Positions 35,401 through 49,198 of a stretch of 64,000 nucleotides of DNA are shown piece after piece. The stretch lies in assembly GCA_023053545.1 (NCBI GenBank), contig JAKZAN010000004.1:4216001-4280000 (forward strand), given 5' to 3'. Position 1 is the first letter of the stretch, and the number at the start of each line of letters is the position of its first letter. The notes under the pieces are model-generated. The model was not told where the DNA came from, searched no databases, and saw only the letters and a program-made list of their open reading frames with translations. Made by a program: the position numbers and the translations under genes. Source of the DNA: Lepidurus packardi. Its lineage: Eukaryota > Arthropoda > Branchiopoda > Notostraca > Triopsidae.

Positions 35401-38400
35401 TGTGCTCAATCAAGAGTCCTACAATAGTGAGGTTTGTTCAACTCCGAAACATGTGGGCGCGGCAGGCAGAAAATGACGCAGCTGGTACTCTAACTCCAAC
35501 TTCCACCTCCCTTTCCCCCCAAATCCGCCCCCTTCCCAACGTAAAAGGGACTTGGGTAGATCCAAACCTCGAAAAACAGGCATTACTCACTCACTCACAC
35601 AACACACACACGCACAGCCCCCATATAACTGTCCCCGGAAACGATTCACCGCCACCATTTCCAGGTTTTAGGGAAGTCATTTTGTGACAACTGACTTAAT
35701 CCAACTTTCTGTTAACATCTCCCACACAAGAGCAGTGTTGTGTGCTGCAACTCAACAAAACAGTTCCATATGGCTGCACACGGATGCACTGTTACACCAT
35801 ACATTTTACTTCAAGCTACCAGATACTCGTAATATTTTTCTTTCAATGTTCAATTCTTAAGACTTGGAGAAAAACAAACGCCCTTTGCAGCTTCTCTTAG
35901 GTAATAATCTCAAGTCAACCAAAATTGAGCTTTTCCTTCTCCTCCCTCAAGTGGCATTTTCTCGAGACCGGAAAAGATTTTAACAAAAGGCATCGACTCG
36001 CAGTCGTACGGGAAACCGTCATTAAGAGTACAGTTCTCAATAGCCCCCCTTGTTATTAAAGGAACCAATAAAAAGAATAAAAAAAGAATGCAAGGTCAAT
36101 CTATACAAGACGATAAAAATTCAAGCCTTGATAAAAACGGATAAAAACTTCGTACAGCCAAAATGCTCAGGTTATATACTTTATAGATTAGCATCCAGGT
36201 GTGCACATTCAAAGTATTCCGTCACTCTTTTTTGTCTTTTTCTTTTGCACCGACATTCTATTCCATACCCATACATTCGTTCCATACCTTATCTTATGTG
36301 ATGCAAATGAGCTCGTTTTATAAAGCAACTCGGGAGGATTTATACCCCTACGTCACGCTAAATACGCCGAACCAGAGTTTTCACATTTCACCAAACACAT
36401 ATCCTTTTAGGTCAGTAATATTTTCCTCACTTAAGAAAACAGGCAAAGCTATTACAAAAAACTATTCCAGGTGTAAAATACGAGGCCAAATACATCCATG
36501 TTTCGTCATTCTGTGACAGCCACGCACTTGTTGCAAAAAACTGAATTCACAATTTTCCTTGTTAATTTCCTTAAGCAAGAACAGGAAAATTCTTGGTACG
36601 TGTTGTTCACACTCGGACAGCTGGCATGAGACTGAAGAGAGAGCCAACTGGACGGGCTTAGAAAGCCAAAGGCGCGGCGGCGTCCGGCATTGCATTGTAT
36701 GCATATGTGCGTGCTTATGTGTGGTTTCGATCCAAGCCGCGAAGACCAAGGGCAAGAGCCCTGAATATTTTCTTTATTTTTTTGGGGGGGGCAGGGACAT
36801 ATTATTATGAACAGACTATATACAGCGGTTGTGGGATACCAAAAGGGGTACCTCGCAACCACAGAATGATACATGAATAAGCTTTTCCCTCATTTTTAAA
36901 ATATAAAAATGTCTTCAGGAGCTTTAGGAGTTTCCGTTACGCTTTTGGCTTTTCGGGACGAGTTGAGGGAAATATTTTTGATAATTGAGGAAGCAACAAG
37001 TGGTTATAGTGTAGAGTCATGCCTGTTGCATTTTCACGATGATGTCAGCTTTCATACTGTTTTGGTCATCCAACACATTCAACCTCTTTTTGAATAACCC
37101 CAACCGAAACACACCTTTATTTGGCGAGAGCTAACAAGGATTTGCAACTTTTTACGGGGAACGTGGGCGTTTTTCATCGGCTGATTATTTATTGTTCGCA
37201 CATGCCCAGATTTGGCAGGCTTCAACTGAAGATGGATTGGCGTTGAAAAGAATGTCTGCTCTATTTCTCCTCATCATGGTGGTATTTTTTCATTTCCGCT
37301 TCTTTTTCCAGCGAGAAAATAGGAATCAGGTTGGGGTTGTATGCTATTGTGGAAGCGTATAAAACCCCCGCGCGCATTGACTACGCCTTTTTTTCGCGAT
37401 TTCCCTTTCCAACTTTCCTTTCGATTCAATCACGCGAACTTCCTTCAAAGTTATCTTCGGGAGATGTTTCACAATCTCGCCATATATGGACGGAAAAACT
37501 GCGCGGAGTTCGTGCCTTAAGGTCAGCCGCACACAAACACGAAACGGTGTTATCCAAAAAGTCAAACCAACCTATTCAAATCATTCTTAAGAGAATTTGG
37601 CATTGCGGCACTAATCATAAAGCCGTAGTACGGACTTGAAGCGTCCTTCTAACAACATTGGCTCTCAACAAAGTTTCTTTTCACTGCGACTCAAAAGAAA
37701 TCAGTGCACATCCGGGAAGTTAAATGACATTTCCATATCCATAATATTAGCAACAGACTCTTTATATCCACCATAACGAATGCTAGGGCGGCAAAATGGC
37801 ACTCGTATCAGATTTTTTGTGCAGTGATATCCTGCTCTGTACGTCAGACAGCATGTCGCCGCCATTGTTCTCCTCGCGCATCGCCTGTCCATTATTTTTA
37901 AGTTTCATTTGGGCTTTTTCCAATTGCATACCACGTTCAGAAAGCACTGAAATGCCTTTCACCTGTCTCTATCAAATGACGTCATCACGCAAAAAAAGGT
38001 ATGTGACTGAGTGGCACGTAAGGATTAACTTTTGTCCTAACTAGGATTCTTTACAGCTCTCATCGGTTGAGGAAAGCAAAATAAGGAAAAAAAAACTAAA
38101 AATATAAGAGAAAAAAAAACTGAAAAAGGGAAAATCTGCGTTGAACCAAAGTTGAAAAGAAGACACATCGTGGCAAGTAACAACCCTTTTCTATACAAGG
38201 AAACGTCATTAACGATATTCTTTTCTTTTTCTTTTCGCCATGGCTAGCCTTGGCATTGCACACCAGTGGTTTGGGGGACCAAGACGGGTTCGCCCCTCCC
38301 TTTTCCCTCCATTCAAAAAGAACGATTCTTGGGTCCCTGGAAAATGTTGTTACGATCAGTGTCACGCATGCCAAAAACAGCTAATAAGACCAATAAAACG

Positions 38401-41400
38401 CAAAGGGAAAGACATCTGGAAACTGTCGCCTTCTTTAATTCTCCGTCTCCTGAAGGAAATCAGATCCAGCTCATCAATTCTCAAAAAGAGGCGACAGATC
38501 TTCATAGCTTACGCTCTCGTTACTATTATAGCTCGGGACAATGACAGAAGACGTGAAACTTTCCCTCTTATTTCGGTTTCCAAGACATGCCAGGTCCAAG
38601 TTTGTATACGTTTTCGAGTTATTTATTCGAGTAAACTAGAACTGCCCTTTCCATAAATCTCTTTTCCGACCTTCGCTTCCAATTCCATCCATTCCGGTTA
38701 CTGTACTTCAGCTTTCCTCACCAGATATGGTCCGAACGCCCGAAACTGAAAAGAAGGAAAGCTGCATGCAAATTTCGTCGCCTTAGCGTGCCCTCCCCCC
38801 CAACCCATCACCCCTCTTTCAACAGCTTCCAGAGCCCCCTCTTTTTTTAGCCCTTCCATCTTTCTTCTACCTCAAATCTGGGCCGAAAACAAGTTCCGAA
38901 ATCTTTTTTCCTTACCCTCCCCCCAAAAGAAAAAGCCTATTGTGAACGAAAAGCGTTTGGCAATACAAGAGTACAACACGTTAGGCACGTAATAGTTCAC
39001 CTAACAATGGCAATAGTAACTTTTAGAACATTATAAGGGCACCTCTTTGGCCATCTAGTCAATGACGACTTCCTCTGGAGAAAAAGGCCCAACTTTGGCC
39101 TCCAATCTAGGACGGGGGGGTTAACACCTCCGGGAAGTCTCAAACGGGGCCAACTTAATTCACGGAATAACCTGCAGGCTCGTGTTTAAGCCTTTTGGGC
39201 TATTGCTCAGGTTTTCCATTCCCTCTTCTTTTCGCAAATGTCCGAGTCGGCGAGTGCGCACCCCAAATAACGACCTCGTACGACCTTGGATGTGTTGGGC
39301 CAACCCGAAACTCGTAGCATGGCACGGCTTTCCAAAGGTCAGGGTCGCTGCAGGGCAAGCTTACGAAGCGATATCTTGAGAAACAATCATCACGGCTAAA
39401 AATGGGTGGTCAAGCTCGGAAAATCCAAACCAAAACTCCAAGATGTTTTTCCGAAAGCGTGGGAAAAATGAGCTACATTCTGAACGTATGATATTAGGCC
39501 AAAGGGCAAACCATATGGCCTTACTTAACCACCGCCAATGTCGTCGTTCATGAAGAAGGAAGTTGGGGACTTCTTGACACTTGGCATCTGCTCGGAAGAT
39601 GAAACGACAAGGCGACAAAAAGTCCCATGAGGTCGTCTTTTAATTTAATTAATTACTGTATCCTTTTCCCCTCTATTCTTGCCAAGTTACCGTTTTCTTC
39701 TATTTTTTTTCTAAAAAAAAGAAAAAATCTTCCTTCTAAGAAGAGCAAAATACGATAGCAAAGGGTCAAGATTTGCTTTGCTGATTGCTTTATGTACAGT
39801 ATTTCAAAAGCAGGCTGATCATCGCAGTACACAGTGAAAGCGTACTGCATGTCTCCGTACCGATCGACTTCTGTGTTCTGTGGAAGTTAAAAGAGAAGAG
39901 TGTATACTCAGATGCCAACGTAAAAGGAAGTGTGCTTCAGACAAACGGAAGGTCGAAAATGTAGATACGAATTGGCTTAAGGCTTTTGGACGCCAAACGG
40001 ATCAAGACATTTGTGCGGAAACTGCAAATGGGGTAAAAACACCAACGTACTGTACAGCGCGTACGTCCAGTTTGCAAGGCAGAGAAGCGGGGTACACCTC
40101 GACAGGGGTTCGCTTTTATCATTTGTTTGCTTTTGATCGATAGCAATAAGGTTTACACTGTAAACCTTAACCGGGTGTCTTTTTGGTTACTATTTCTTCA
40201 AGACTCTCCCAAAGTTAATACCACCACAGCTGGAATCCATATAACGCCCCTAGCCCAGCCAAAGACAAGACCACCAAGTGTCCATACATACTACATACAT
40301 AGCGAGAAAGAGAAAGAGATACCACCACGAAAAGTTTCCTCGAAAAAAAAGTTTTCCAAGTTCATTAACTTGGGTCCTGCAGTGACTTAACGGGCAAACG
40401 GCTTATCTTACTTTCCTGTCTTTTAACTTCGCTTCAAACTTTTCTAACCCTCTCGTATTCTCTCCCTACACTACGCTATTTAGCCCTGGCCTCCTCCGTC
40501 AACTCTCAGTTTCTTCAATAACCCTCATTTCAGTTCCATCCCTCCCCCCCAAAGGGAAAAATATATATACTAAAATAAGAAAAAAGAAAACAATAAGAAC
40601 TTCCGGTTTAGGGCAGATATTAGGGTTTGAAGGTTTAACACACTCCTCACTATTGGTTGTTAAAAAAGATACAGTTATACGGTTACACCCAACACCTAAT
40701 ACCTAATATTTTTGTCTAAACTTTTGCTTGAAAATGAGGACATAAGATAAATAATTCTATTCTTTTTAACTTTTTTAGGATAAAAGAGTAATAAAACCAG
40801 GATAACCTCGGATAGTGCATGCCTTTCAGCTTGTAATTATTGACATATTTTCCTGTCTTTTTTAAACATGAATAAATTGTTAAAAAGTCGAACAATTTGA
40901 GTACATTGTCGAATAAAGTCGAAGAAATTCTTGTGAGAAAATGTGACTAAACATACCACACTTGCACTATAAAAATGTTCAAAACTACAGCATGTTATCT
41001 CACTCATCTGGCACAATACCAGGATGCAAGGATGAAACGCCGATGCATAAAGATGTTTGTTTATGTTTCTACAACCGTCGGTATATCTCGACAGCTAACG
41101 ACATGTCCTCCGATCGGTATTTATTTCCTGGTATTTGCCATAGATTTAGGAATGACCTGCAAAGTGCAAACTTTCCAACGTACTGGGGCGGAAAAGACTT
41201 GAATGGGGTAAAAAGAAATTCCCACTTGCTTTCGCAGGCCAACATGATCCTTACCATATCGGCCAAAAACCATAGGGAAAACAAAATCAAACTATTCGTT
41301 TCATGACTCAACTTGGGACTCTCTTTTTGTTTTACTGTGTTTTTTCCATCTTTTTAGATATTTTAACGCTTTGGGAGGGAGCTCTTCGTGTTTATCAGCC

Positions 41401-43564
41401 ACTTTGAATCTCAACTATTTATGGAAATTGGGTGAGACTTGACACGAAACATGACACACTCGGGGGGCGCGAATGGCAATGAATTGTTAGTCCAAGTTGG
41501 TGTTCTCTTACTCTAACGTTCCCCCCTCTGACCACAATTTTTTTCATTACAAAATGGCGAATCCGCGCCGCATGAGATATACAAATAACGCCTGGGCCCC
41601 AACACACGACATAAGAACCCTTTTCGTTTCTATTTGAATGCAGAAAGAGAACTTCGGTACGGTACGAGGTACGTACACAGAACGAAGAGAAGAGTGCGGT
41701 TTCCCTTTGGCGGTCGTATAAAGTGCGTTGGGACCGTTTTGAGTGTTAAAACAGTCCACATGAGCGAACGTGTTTCCCTCGACCAACAAAGGCTTCACAC
41801 AGTATACATGGCTAATTGCCACCCCTTTTGGAAAATGGTAAACTGAACGCGCCCTTAATTTACTCCTTTACCAAAATGCGTAATTCCTGTTTTTAGACTT
41901 TGCACATGTTTTCATTTTGTGTGACTTTTGCCAATATATGAACCATGCTCCTTGGCAATGTACTTTGGCATCTCTAACCTTATACTGTAGTGGAATTTCA
42001 AGAAGAAAGAAGCTGTTCCAGAGAAAAGAAAGACAACAGCTATAAGTTATGGCAGGTATATATATAAGAGCCATAAATGTGCTGCCAAACTCCTTAAAGA
42101 TAAGACGTTCCAAACCAGCAAGCACGCAGCTTTCGGTAATAACGGCTTACATCATCAGAGGACTCTCAGCGGACTTAATTGCGTGAAGATAATGGATGGT
42201 TGTAGTGGAGTATATTGCACGCAATTCTCCCGCTATAACTTTCGAATTTGCCTGGAAATGTGCAAAACAAATTAGAAAAAAGGGAATACGGGAGGAAAAA
42301 TAAGGATGTTAAAAATCCTGCGTACCGAAAAGGTCCAGGAAAAAAAAACGCAACGTAAGATAAAATAAAAGTAACCCTGCATATGTCCTTATCTGTGAGA
42401 AATACCTTGTCAGATGTCTCGCCGAACAGAAGATCGATGTAAGGGATACAAAACTTGCCCTGGTCAAATCTTGTCGAATTTTTCCTCCCTTTTCTTTGGG
42501 TATTGCAACATCGAAATTTCTCCTGGGAATTCCGAAATTGGAAACTTTTTAACCCGGAATTCATTGAGCTAAGCTGCAGAAAAGAAATAGAGACAAGTAT
42601 TGGTTACCCCCAAATCGCGAAAGAAGGCGAGAGCTAAGGATTAGAGATTCCTTTTTTTTATTGTTAGACATGAAACACAATGGGAAACATTGAGGCCATT
42701 GTGGAGGAATATAGACCGTCTAGGGTGTCAAAAAAAAAGATTCGAACCTAAAAAAACGCTTTTCTTGTTGTTCCCTTAGCACACAAAAAAGGCTTATCAA
42801 AGTATTAAATTTCCTTATGATTAGATATATAGTGTTAGGTTCTCGCTCTGTTCGTTTCTAATAACCTCTAGCAAAGTCTATAAAACTTCCCCTTCAGTTC
42901 TAAGACGAAAGTGCTCACGGATTTTCTCATGCCTCACAAATCCACTGTGGAGACTCGTGGAGAACGTCCGGGATAAAGTATATGTGTCCAAACCAAAGAA
43001 ATAAAAATAAAAAAGAAGAGAAGGCGCTGAAAAGCCTAAAAGGAAAAGGCTTTATCATTGTCACCCAAACCGCCGCTAGAAGAGCAGTTTATGACTTGTA
43101 TTCGTTGTTTCGTTCTTAACAATCCCAATTTCTCACATAACCTACTTGGGATAACCAGGCTAATGAACTTCTTTTTCAAAAACATCTGTTTGAATGCCGA
43201 AAGTCGGTTTCTGCTTTTGGATACCGAATCAAAATCGGCCTACATTTCCACATACACACATGAGTGCATGATCACCATTATTAAAGTGATGCCTTCCAGC
43301 CTCGAATTGTACTCAACATCAGGTATAATACTCGACTCTATTGCGTTATACACACCGCTTCTGAACGGTGGATGAGGTGTAACCATTCCCAACTTGGCCA
43401 TCTTCACACAATAAGATCGTTAAAAACTCGTCAAGCTTAGTATAACATACCATTACATGGCGCAATGAACGAAATAGGTCGTCATGTGTCTAAGTAAAAT
43501 CTTAAAAGGCAAAAACAGAGAAACGAGAGAAACGCCACCGCTCGTAGGTTTGGACCCAATTTTA

Positions 43565-43575
43565 GGGGGGGGGGG
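43565..43575. repeat. Run of 11 G
   Basis: A homopolymer of 11 guanines in intergenic sequence. It has no evident function and its length may be unreliable. Confidence 0.85.
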
Positions 43576-45284
43576 ATCACCAAGAGTTTGGCTAATTCAC
43601 ATATTTCATGTGTGGTGATGTATCTGTGACTGGAAAAAACAGGCCTGTTTGAACTGATAGTGAATAGTATTTCCATACGTGTTGTTTAGTGGTAGTCCCA
43701 GGCCTTTAGCATTCCTAATGAAGGTGAGACGCGGAAAACGGGGATGGAAACTAAAGATCCTTTTTAGAAGTTCTCGAGAACTTGCAGGCTTGAGCTGCCC
43801 TTCTTGGCCTGGGAAATGAGAAACGAAAGGGAAAGAAGAGAGAAACCGAGAGTTTTCGTAGCTACGAGAGAGGAAGAGAGAGAATAATAATAACGCTAGT
43901 CAAGGTTAAATTACATATACTTAATACTAACACATAAGAAACCATCATGAAACCCAGCCAACACTATAAAATTCTCAATGGCCTTCTCTTAAGCGCAAAT
44001 GTTTGTCAAGGACTCAACCTTCTCCGTGCCCAGCTAACAGAAAATAACAATAAAATGGAAACTTGATGAAAGCTAAAAGTATTTTTGAGTGACTATAACG
44101 TTTGATGGTGATTTCCAGAGCTATAAAAATAGAAGAAATCTCATAAATTAACTACGATAAAATCCAGCTGCATTGAAAAACAATAGAAAGGACTACCTTT
44201 TCCGCTCAATTAAGGAAAGGCCAAGAAATCTGGCCTATCCATCAAATGAGAGCAAAAAGGAGTGCCTCAAGGCAGCGCCAGGCGGCATAACATTAATGTA
44301 TAGTCGAGGCCTTTCAATAAATGCGAACAATAGGCCATGCAAAGTTGGACAGAATTTTATGTTGTCACGGCCCACTTACGGGACAATAGCGCACCCGAAT
44401 GATAATGTTCTTTAAAATACGTAGCACGAATTTTAACACTTCTAAAAGAGATCATTTACCTTACAGTGACGTAGCGAAAACCGTGTGCACATTTAACAGT
44501 TGTCGTCACTTTAATGAGCTGGAGCTATTTCTGAGACATTAATCCATGTAGTGAGTCTTATCAGATCTACGGTAAAAATGAATATCACTTTCACTATCAT
44601 TAGGGAAGCCAAAACAAACACCGTCACTACACTCTCGCTGAGAAAAGATGTCGCGGGCGCCAAGGTTAGTTTGTTTACCCTCATTCAGGTGAATAACGCA
44701 GCAAAATCAGCACAGTTCCCGCAGTATAAAAATCACTAGAGTAGATTCCCACGACACTTTGAACAAAACAAAGCACACACGAGTCAAAAGCAGTTAGGCG
44801 CAGGAAAAATACATAAATTCCAAGCAGTTTCCAAGAATAATGGCAGAACGAACGTTTTTTCAAACTCACACTAGGGCATTGACAAACCGTCTAGGGTCTC
44901 TGTCTACCGAACACTCCTGCAAAACTGTGCTTATCACGCAGCAAACGCCGGGTCCGTGCCTCTGCCTTGGCTGCACAGCATGGGGGGCGTACACCGCGGT
45001 CTTCTCAAGCCGTCTGCTTATTCTTATTCAAATTGAGGACTAACAATTGTGCAAAACCCGTATTTGTAATTCTTCTTTTCCTTAAAGTTACATCTTAAGT
45101 TGAATAAAAAGACAAGCTCCCACTTAATTCCCCGCTTGTAGGTAGCCAGCAATAGCGCAATTGAGATTCATAGCGTGAAAATCACTGTCGTGACGTAATT
45201 CGCGTTAAACTTGCGAGTATCTAATCTACGAGACACCGTAAGACGAGTAGAACCGTGACCGACCAACACGACGCGAACTATCGG

Positions 45285-45302
45285 TATTATTATTATTATT
45301 AT
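45285..45302. repeat. (TAT)6 microsatellite
   Basis: Six trinucleotide units in intergenic DNA. Confidence 0.9.
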
Positions 45303-47321
45303 AGAATTAACCAATATTCTGGTTTCTAATATGCAAAGTCTGGGACCCGCAAATTGCTAAATTGTAGAGTAAATAAAAATCAGCGTTGGTAAGAAATTCC
45401 ACATGGACCCCACCCATGAAAAACCTTTGCCTTGAGGGGTTCTTATTTTGAGAAGCCTGTAAGCTGTGAGAGAGTTCGACTGACTGACCATTTGCACCCA
45501 AATGACCCTAGCTTGGTTGGGGAGCTGGCGGAGGAAAGAAAAGGATCATTTGCATGACATTCATCCCATCCATGCTCAGAAAACTTTTAACTTTTACGAC
45601 ACTTCTAGCCGAAACGAACGCTGACTTTGGCCTCTCAAAGGCCGTCTCTTCTCTACTTATTGTTGTCTCCGTTGGCTCAGTCACTTTCCATTTCAGCCAA
45701 GACAAGGAATTGGCGCCAAGCAACTGGCAGACTTTTCTTGAAAAACAGTTTTCAATCAAAGCTCGAATGCTCTGATATATCTTCTTCACAACCAGAGAAG
45801 TATACTTGTTACGCGAACCGTTACATGAGTCATTAGCGTAGTCATGTTCACATTCACGGAAGTCCTCATAACATCGTATCTGTCAATGGAAGAAATAAGA
45901 TGCCAGCCCCAGACTTCCCGGCAGCAGTACTCTTAATAAAAGGCGTCTTATTTTATTCTTCCTGGGTGTAAAGATTATAAAACCATGCGGTACACACCCC
46001 ATTTCCATTTTCCAGACAATCTAATCTCCCATACACTTTCGGCCTATATAAAACCTTCCAAGCTTCCACTTCCCCGTTTCCTTTGCTTTACCCATGCTTT
46101 AGCATAAGAAATAGCTTAAAAACATTCTTAAAAACAAAAACCAGAAGAATTCAGTCCTGAGACCAAAAAGGCAGGAAGCCTCCTTACAAAGGGAACCAAA
46201 AATTGAGTTGACGTGTAGAGAAATTGAAGCCTTGCTCTTGCTTACTTGGCCAGATTTGAGCTTCGTTATAGCAAAAGGGAAACAAGTTATTTTCTTTTCA
46301 TTTGAAATTTAATAACTAAAATCTATAACGATGCAAAAATCAACTCATCATTTCATGTTTTATGAATGAACAAGTTTGGGGCGTTTGACCTCCCAAGGCG
46401 CCAAAAAAAGTATGCAAATGACGATTCCTTCTTTTCTACCCTTTTACTTTGAAACTTCTTGGCAACGAAAAAAATAAAATAAATAAGACAAACGCTTTAT
46501 CCCCGTCTCTCACCCTTACAAGGATAATATTCATAAATATTTATATTTCCCTAAAAAAGATTTAAGCAATTCTTATCAAGTTTAGGGTTAAAAGTTATGC
46601 AGGTCCAGTCTAGTCGCCCATTAGTCCAACGTTTGTCTTATCTCGCAGCCCACATTTACATACGCCTTTTGGGGAAAACTGCAAGCAAAAGTCAAGGTGA
46701 AATGGGAAGTATAGGTAAAGTGCAACAACAGTAGTCACCAGACTCATTAGGCTCGGGCTGCGAGCGCCAAACCTGCAATTTAGAGGGCGAAATGGAGGAT
46801 ACTATGGCCATGCTTTGGGACTCCCAGGTCTAAAGGCCTATGTAAATGAGGTACCATAATTGCAAAAGGTGTAAGGGCGTGCTTGCATTGCTGGTAGTCT
46901 AACCGTCTTGACAAGTGTTCGACAATGCTGTCGCCTTGATACTTCAATTTGCGATGGTTCTTCTGATACTTCTCATAATTTGCATAATTATAAAAATAAA
47001 TCCTAATTTTCAGCGCCAACACCTCTTCAATATTTAGTCGCAACCATTACATCAGATAAATTTACGCAACATCAAACGCTTAGATGGCGCCATAGTCGGA
47101 ACAAACCCAGGTAATATAATTTATGATGTCATCAAATGTCGATGATGATCAGTTCACGCAAGGCACGCTGTTTAACGAAACGGTTGAAAGAGACGCGCCC
47201 TGGACAAGCCCTAAACGTCAATTCATTTGATTAGCGGGTATTATAAAAGCAGCACTGCCTCCCTTGTTGAAAACCTTCCAAGTGCTGCCCAAAATTTACG
47301 GACGTACCCAAGCGTTATTGC

Positions 47322-47657
47322 TCACGGAAAAACCGCTGTCATGATCAAAGCACGGTTAATAAATATGCAAATCCAAAGAACAACAGAAACAATAATTAGG
47401 CTACAAAACAGCCCCATAATGGGCTCTGTGCGTATCTCGTTATCCCACTCTAACCGATCAAGTAACGCTAACGACTTCCTCGTCAACACAACTTGACGTT
47501 CAGTGCACGACGTGTAGGCTAACACGCACTCTTCACAAGAATTAACTCCAAAAGTGGGAAGACTGACATGTGTCCCTAACGGACCACCAAGGCTCGTTTT
47601 CTCCCTAATGGCCTGACCTACTCCGCCACTGCGTCTACGATAATACGTAACTATTTT
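47322..47657 (-). CDS. Candidate last exon of the tetraspan gene
   Basis: After the acceptor AG at 47659-47658 the frame is open for 111 codons to a TGA. It starts KIVTYYRRRSGGVGQAIREK, which would follow the fourth membrane segment as a basic cytoplasmic tail, and it accepts phase 0 as required. The second half contains a further hydrophobic stretch, which is unexpected for a tail, so an internal donor may end the real exon earlier. Another possible last exon begins near 48085 with FWYDPSDLGILGE. Confidence 0.35.
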   Translation of the reverse strand, partial: KIVTYYRRRSGGVGQAIREKTSLGGPLGTHVSLPTFGVNSCEECVLAYTSCTERQVVLTRKSLALLDRLEWDNEIRTEPIMGLFCSLIIVSVVLWICIFINRALIMTAVFP

Positions 47658-48359
47658 CTGCAACAATACAACTCCCACTCTTCCGAGTTCTTGGACCCTT
47701 CAGCTTAAAATAAAGAAACCATAAGGCACACACCCCACCCAAAAAATGCTCATTATAATACTAAAAAACCTTTGTATGAACATACGCAAACAGATTCTAT
47801 TACACAATTTCACTTCTCGTGGACGGAATGTAGTGATATTGCTTGTTACATGAAAAAGGCATCGTGCTGGGGGGGCTTTGCATGGGGTCGGTAGCGTAGA
47901 ACAAAACTACGTTGATAGAACTGGGGTAAGATTAAGATTGGTAAGGGCAGCAAAACATGCACAAATTTTCAGTTACGTTAAAAAACTCATAAAAACGGTA
48001 AGTAAAAACCTTTACAAAAATTGGCCTTGGAAAAACGTTATTTCACCAAGTATTCCAAGGTCACTTGGATCGTACCAAAACTGCCAGGGAAGTCAGCAAA
48101 CAAACACATGCATGTATACTAATTCATAATCCTTAGAACGTTTGTGTAGCTTCATAGACGTCTGTTCTAGGACGACGATATGGCAAATTAAGGGTAAAGA
48201 AGTTCGATATTACGAGACTGGGCCTCCGTAACTATGTTATACTGTGATGTAACGCAGAGGAAACAATAAATCTAACACAATGATAATTTGAAAATTAGGA
48301 AGGCGGTTTTGGGACCCAAAAATTCAGCTGAATCAAGTATAGAAAAAAGGGGTACTTAC

Positions 48360-49003
48360 ATTGACGCCTCCCCATAACCAAATGCAAATCGTGACGAAGA
48401 CTGACCATAACTATACAGAAACCACAAAAAAATCCGTTTACATTCCTAAACTCTCCATACAAATTTTAAAACTACTCACGTAGATATAGTAACCCACGAT
48501 GAGCCATAGGCCAAAGCCTGCTTGAAACGTGATAACCAACGCCATGCAAATCATCCAAGGGAAGAAAAATCCTCGATATTCTTTCTGGATGCCACGTACC
48601 AATAAAATCGAGCAGGCAACGAATATCAGAAAGAAGAATATGACGAATACTCCAACCGACTGCGTGGCTGTAAAGAAACAAACAAAATACAATAAACTAA
48701 GATTGCCCTTCTTGTAAAATAGTACCATACATGCTATATTACGCGAAATTCGATAACTTACTGGTGTTTAAGTCCGTTTCAAAAAAGGGCAGGTAGTATT
48801 GGGAAGACTCCCCTCCACTCATTACATAGCTTGTGTAGGCTATAACGACGAAACTGAAAAACTGAATCAAAGTTTATTAGCAAACTTGATATTTAATGAA
48901 GATTTAGATTAAGATTTACCGTTGTGTAGTAGGCTACAGCCAAACTACCACTCCTCACATTAGCATGGTAGAAACAAGGTGACCAGCACGTTTTAAGCTG
49001 CAT
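48360..49003 (-). CDS. Tetraspan membrane protein, arthropod DUF4728-like
   Basis: Four exons encode a four-pass membrane protein: 49003-48920, 48861-48762, 48667-48480 and 48410-48360. All junctions keep frame. The ATG at 49003 gives MQLKTCWSPCFYHANVRSGS, a cysteine-containing cytoplasmic start followed by the first membrane segment, running into FFSFVVIAYTSYVM. A polar loop leads to the second segment (SVGVFVIFFFLIFVACSILL). RGIQKEYRGFFFPW precedes a third (MICMALVITFQAGFGLWLIV). The last exon carries the fourth (LWSVFVTICIWLWGGV). The RG-plus-charged loop followed by a PW motif resembles DUF4728-type tetraspans of arthropods, some of which are septate-junction proteins; that link is from memory and tentative. 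The exon at 49033-49004 is open in frame upstream of the ATG, so a longer N-terminus is possible. Confidence 0.75.
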
Positions 49004-49081
49004 TTTTTGGGCACAACTACCACTAGTACAAATCTGTAAGGACGATATAAATGTTTGTATCAAAATAAGACAGATTTGATG

Positions 49082-49198
49082 CTAAGCTTTAACAACTTTG
49101 ACAAGGCAACATGCTACGCAACACTGTTCCCAGCCGCAGCAGCAACCATCACAAGTTAAGCACTCAATACAATTACAGAGACAGCACAATAAATCCAT
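49082..49198 (-). CDS. Cysteine-rich short ORF upstream of the tetraspan gene
   Basis: A 38-codon ORF begins at an ATG in a strong context (A at -3, G at +4) and ends at TAG. Thirteen of its 38 residues are cysteine, arranged as CC, C, C, C, C, CCC, CC, CC, with a short basic tail ending VKVVKA. It has no signal peptide. It lies on the same strand as the tetraspan gene, with its stop about 50 bases from the acceptor of the first tetraspan exon, so it may be an upstream ORF or an independent small gene. Palmitoylated or metal-binding small proteins have similar composition; function is unknown. Confidence 0.4.
   Translation of the reverse strand: MDLLCCLCNCIECLTCDGCCCGWEQCCVACCLVKVVKA

Larger units (their letters stand above)
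32430..47320. other. 15-kb intergenic region with no recognised gene
   Basis: ORFs on both strands are short and have low-complexity or random composition, and none forms a phase-consistent exon set or shows a known domain. The stretch holds homopolymer runs (11 G at 43565-43575), a (TAT)n microsatellite at 45285-45302 and CA-rich sequence near 35590. It may contain promoters or distal enhancers of the flanking minus-strand genes. Confidence 0.55.

Noticed and set aside
38240..38656. Plus-strand ORF of 138 codons
   Set aside because: No recognisable motif, basic and low-complexity, and isolated in a gene-free region.
42720..42740. GGTTCGAATC-like tRNA B box on the minus strand followed by T residues
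   Set aside because: No matching A box, anticodon stem or acceptor stem could be found around it.
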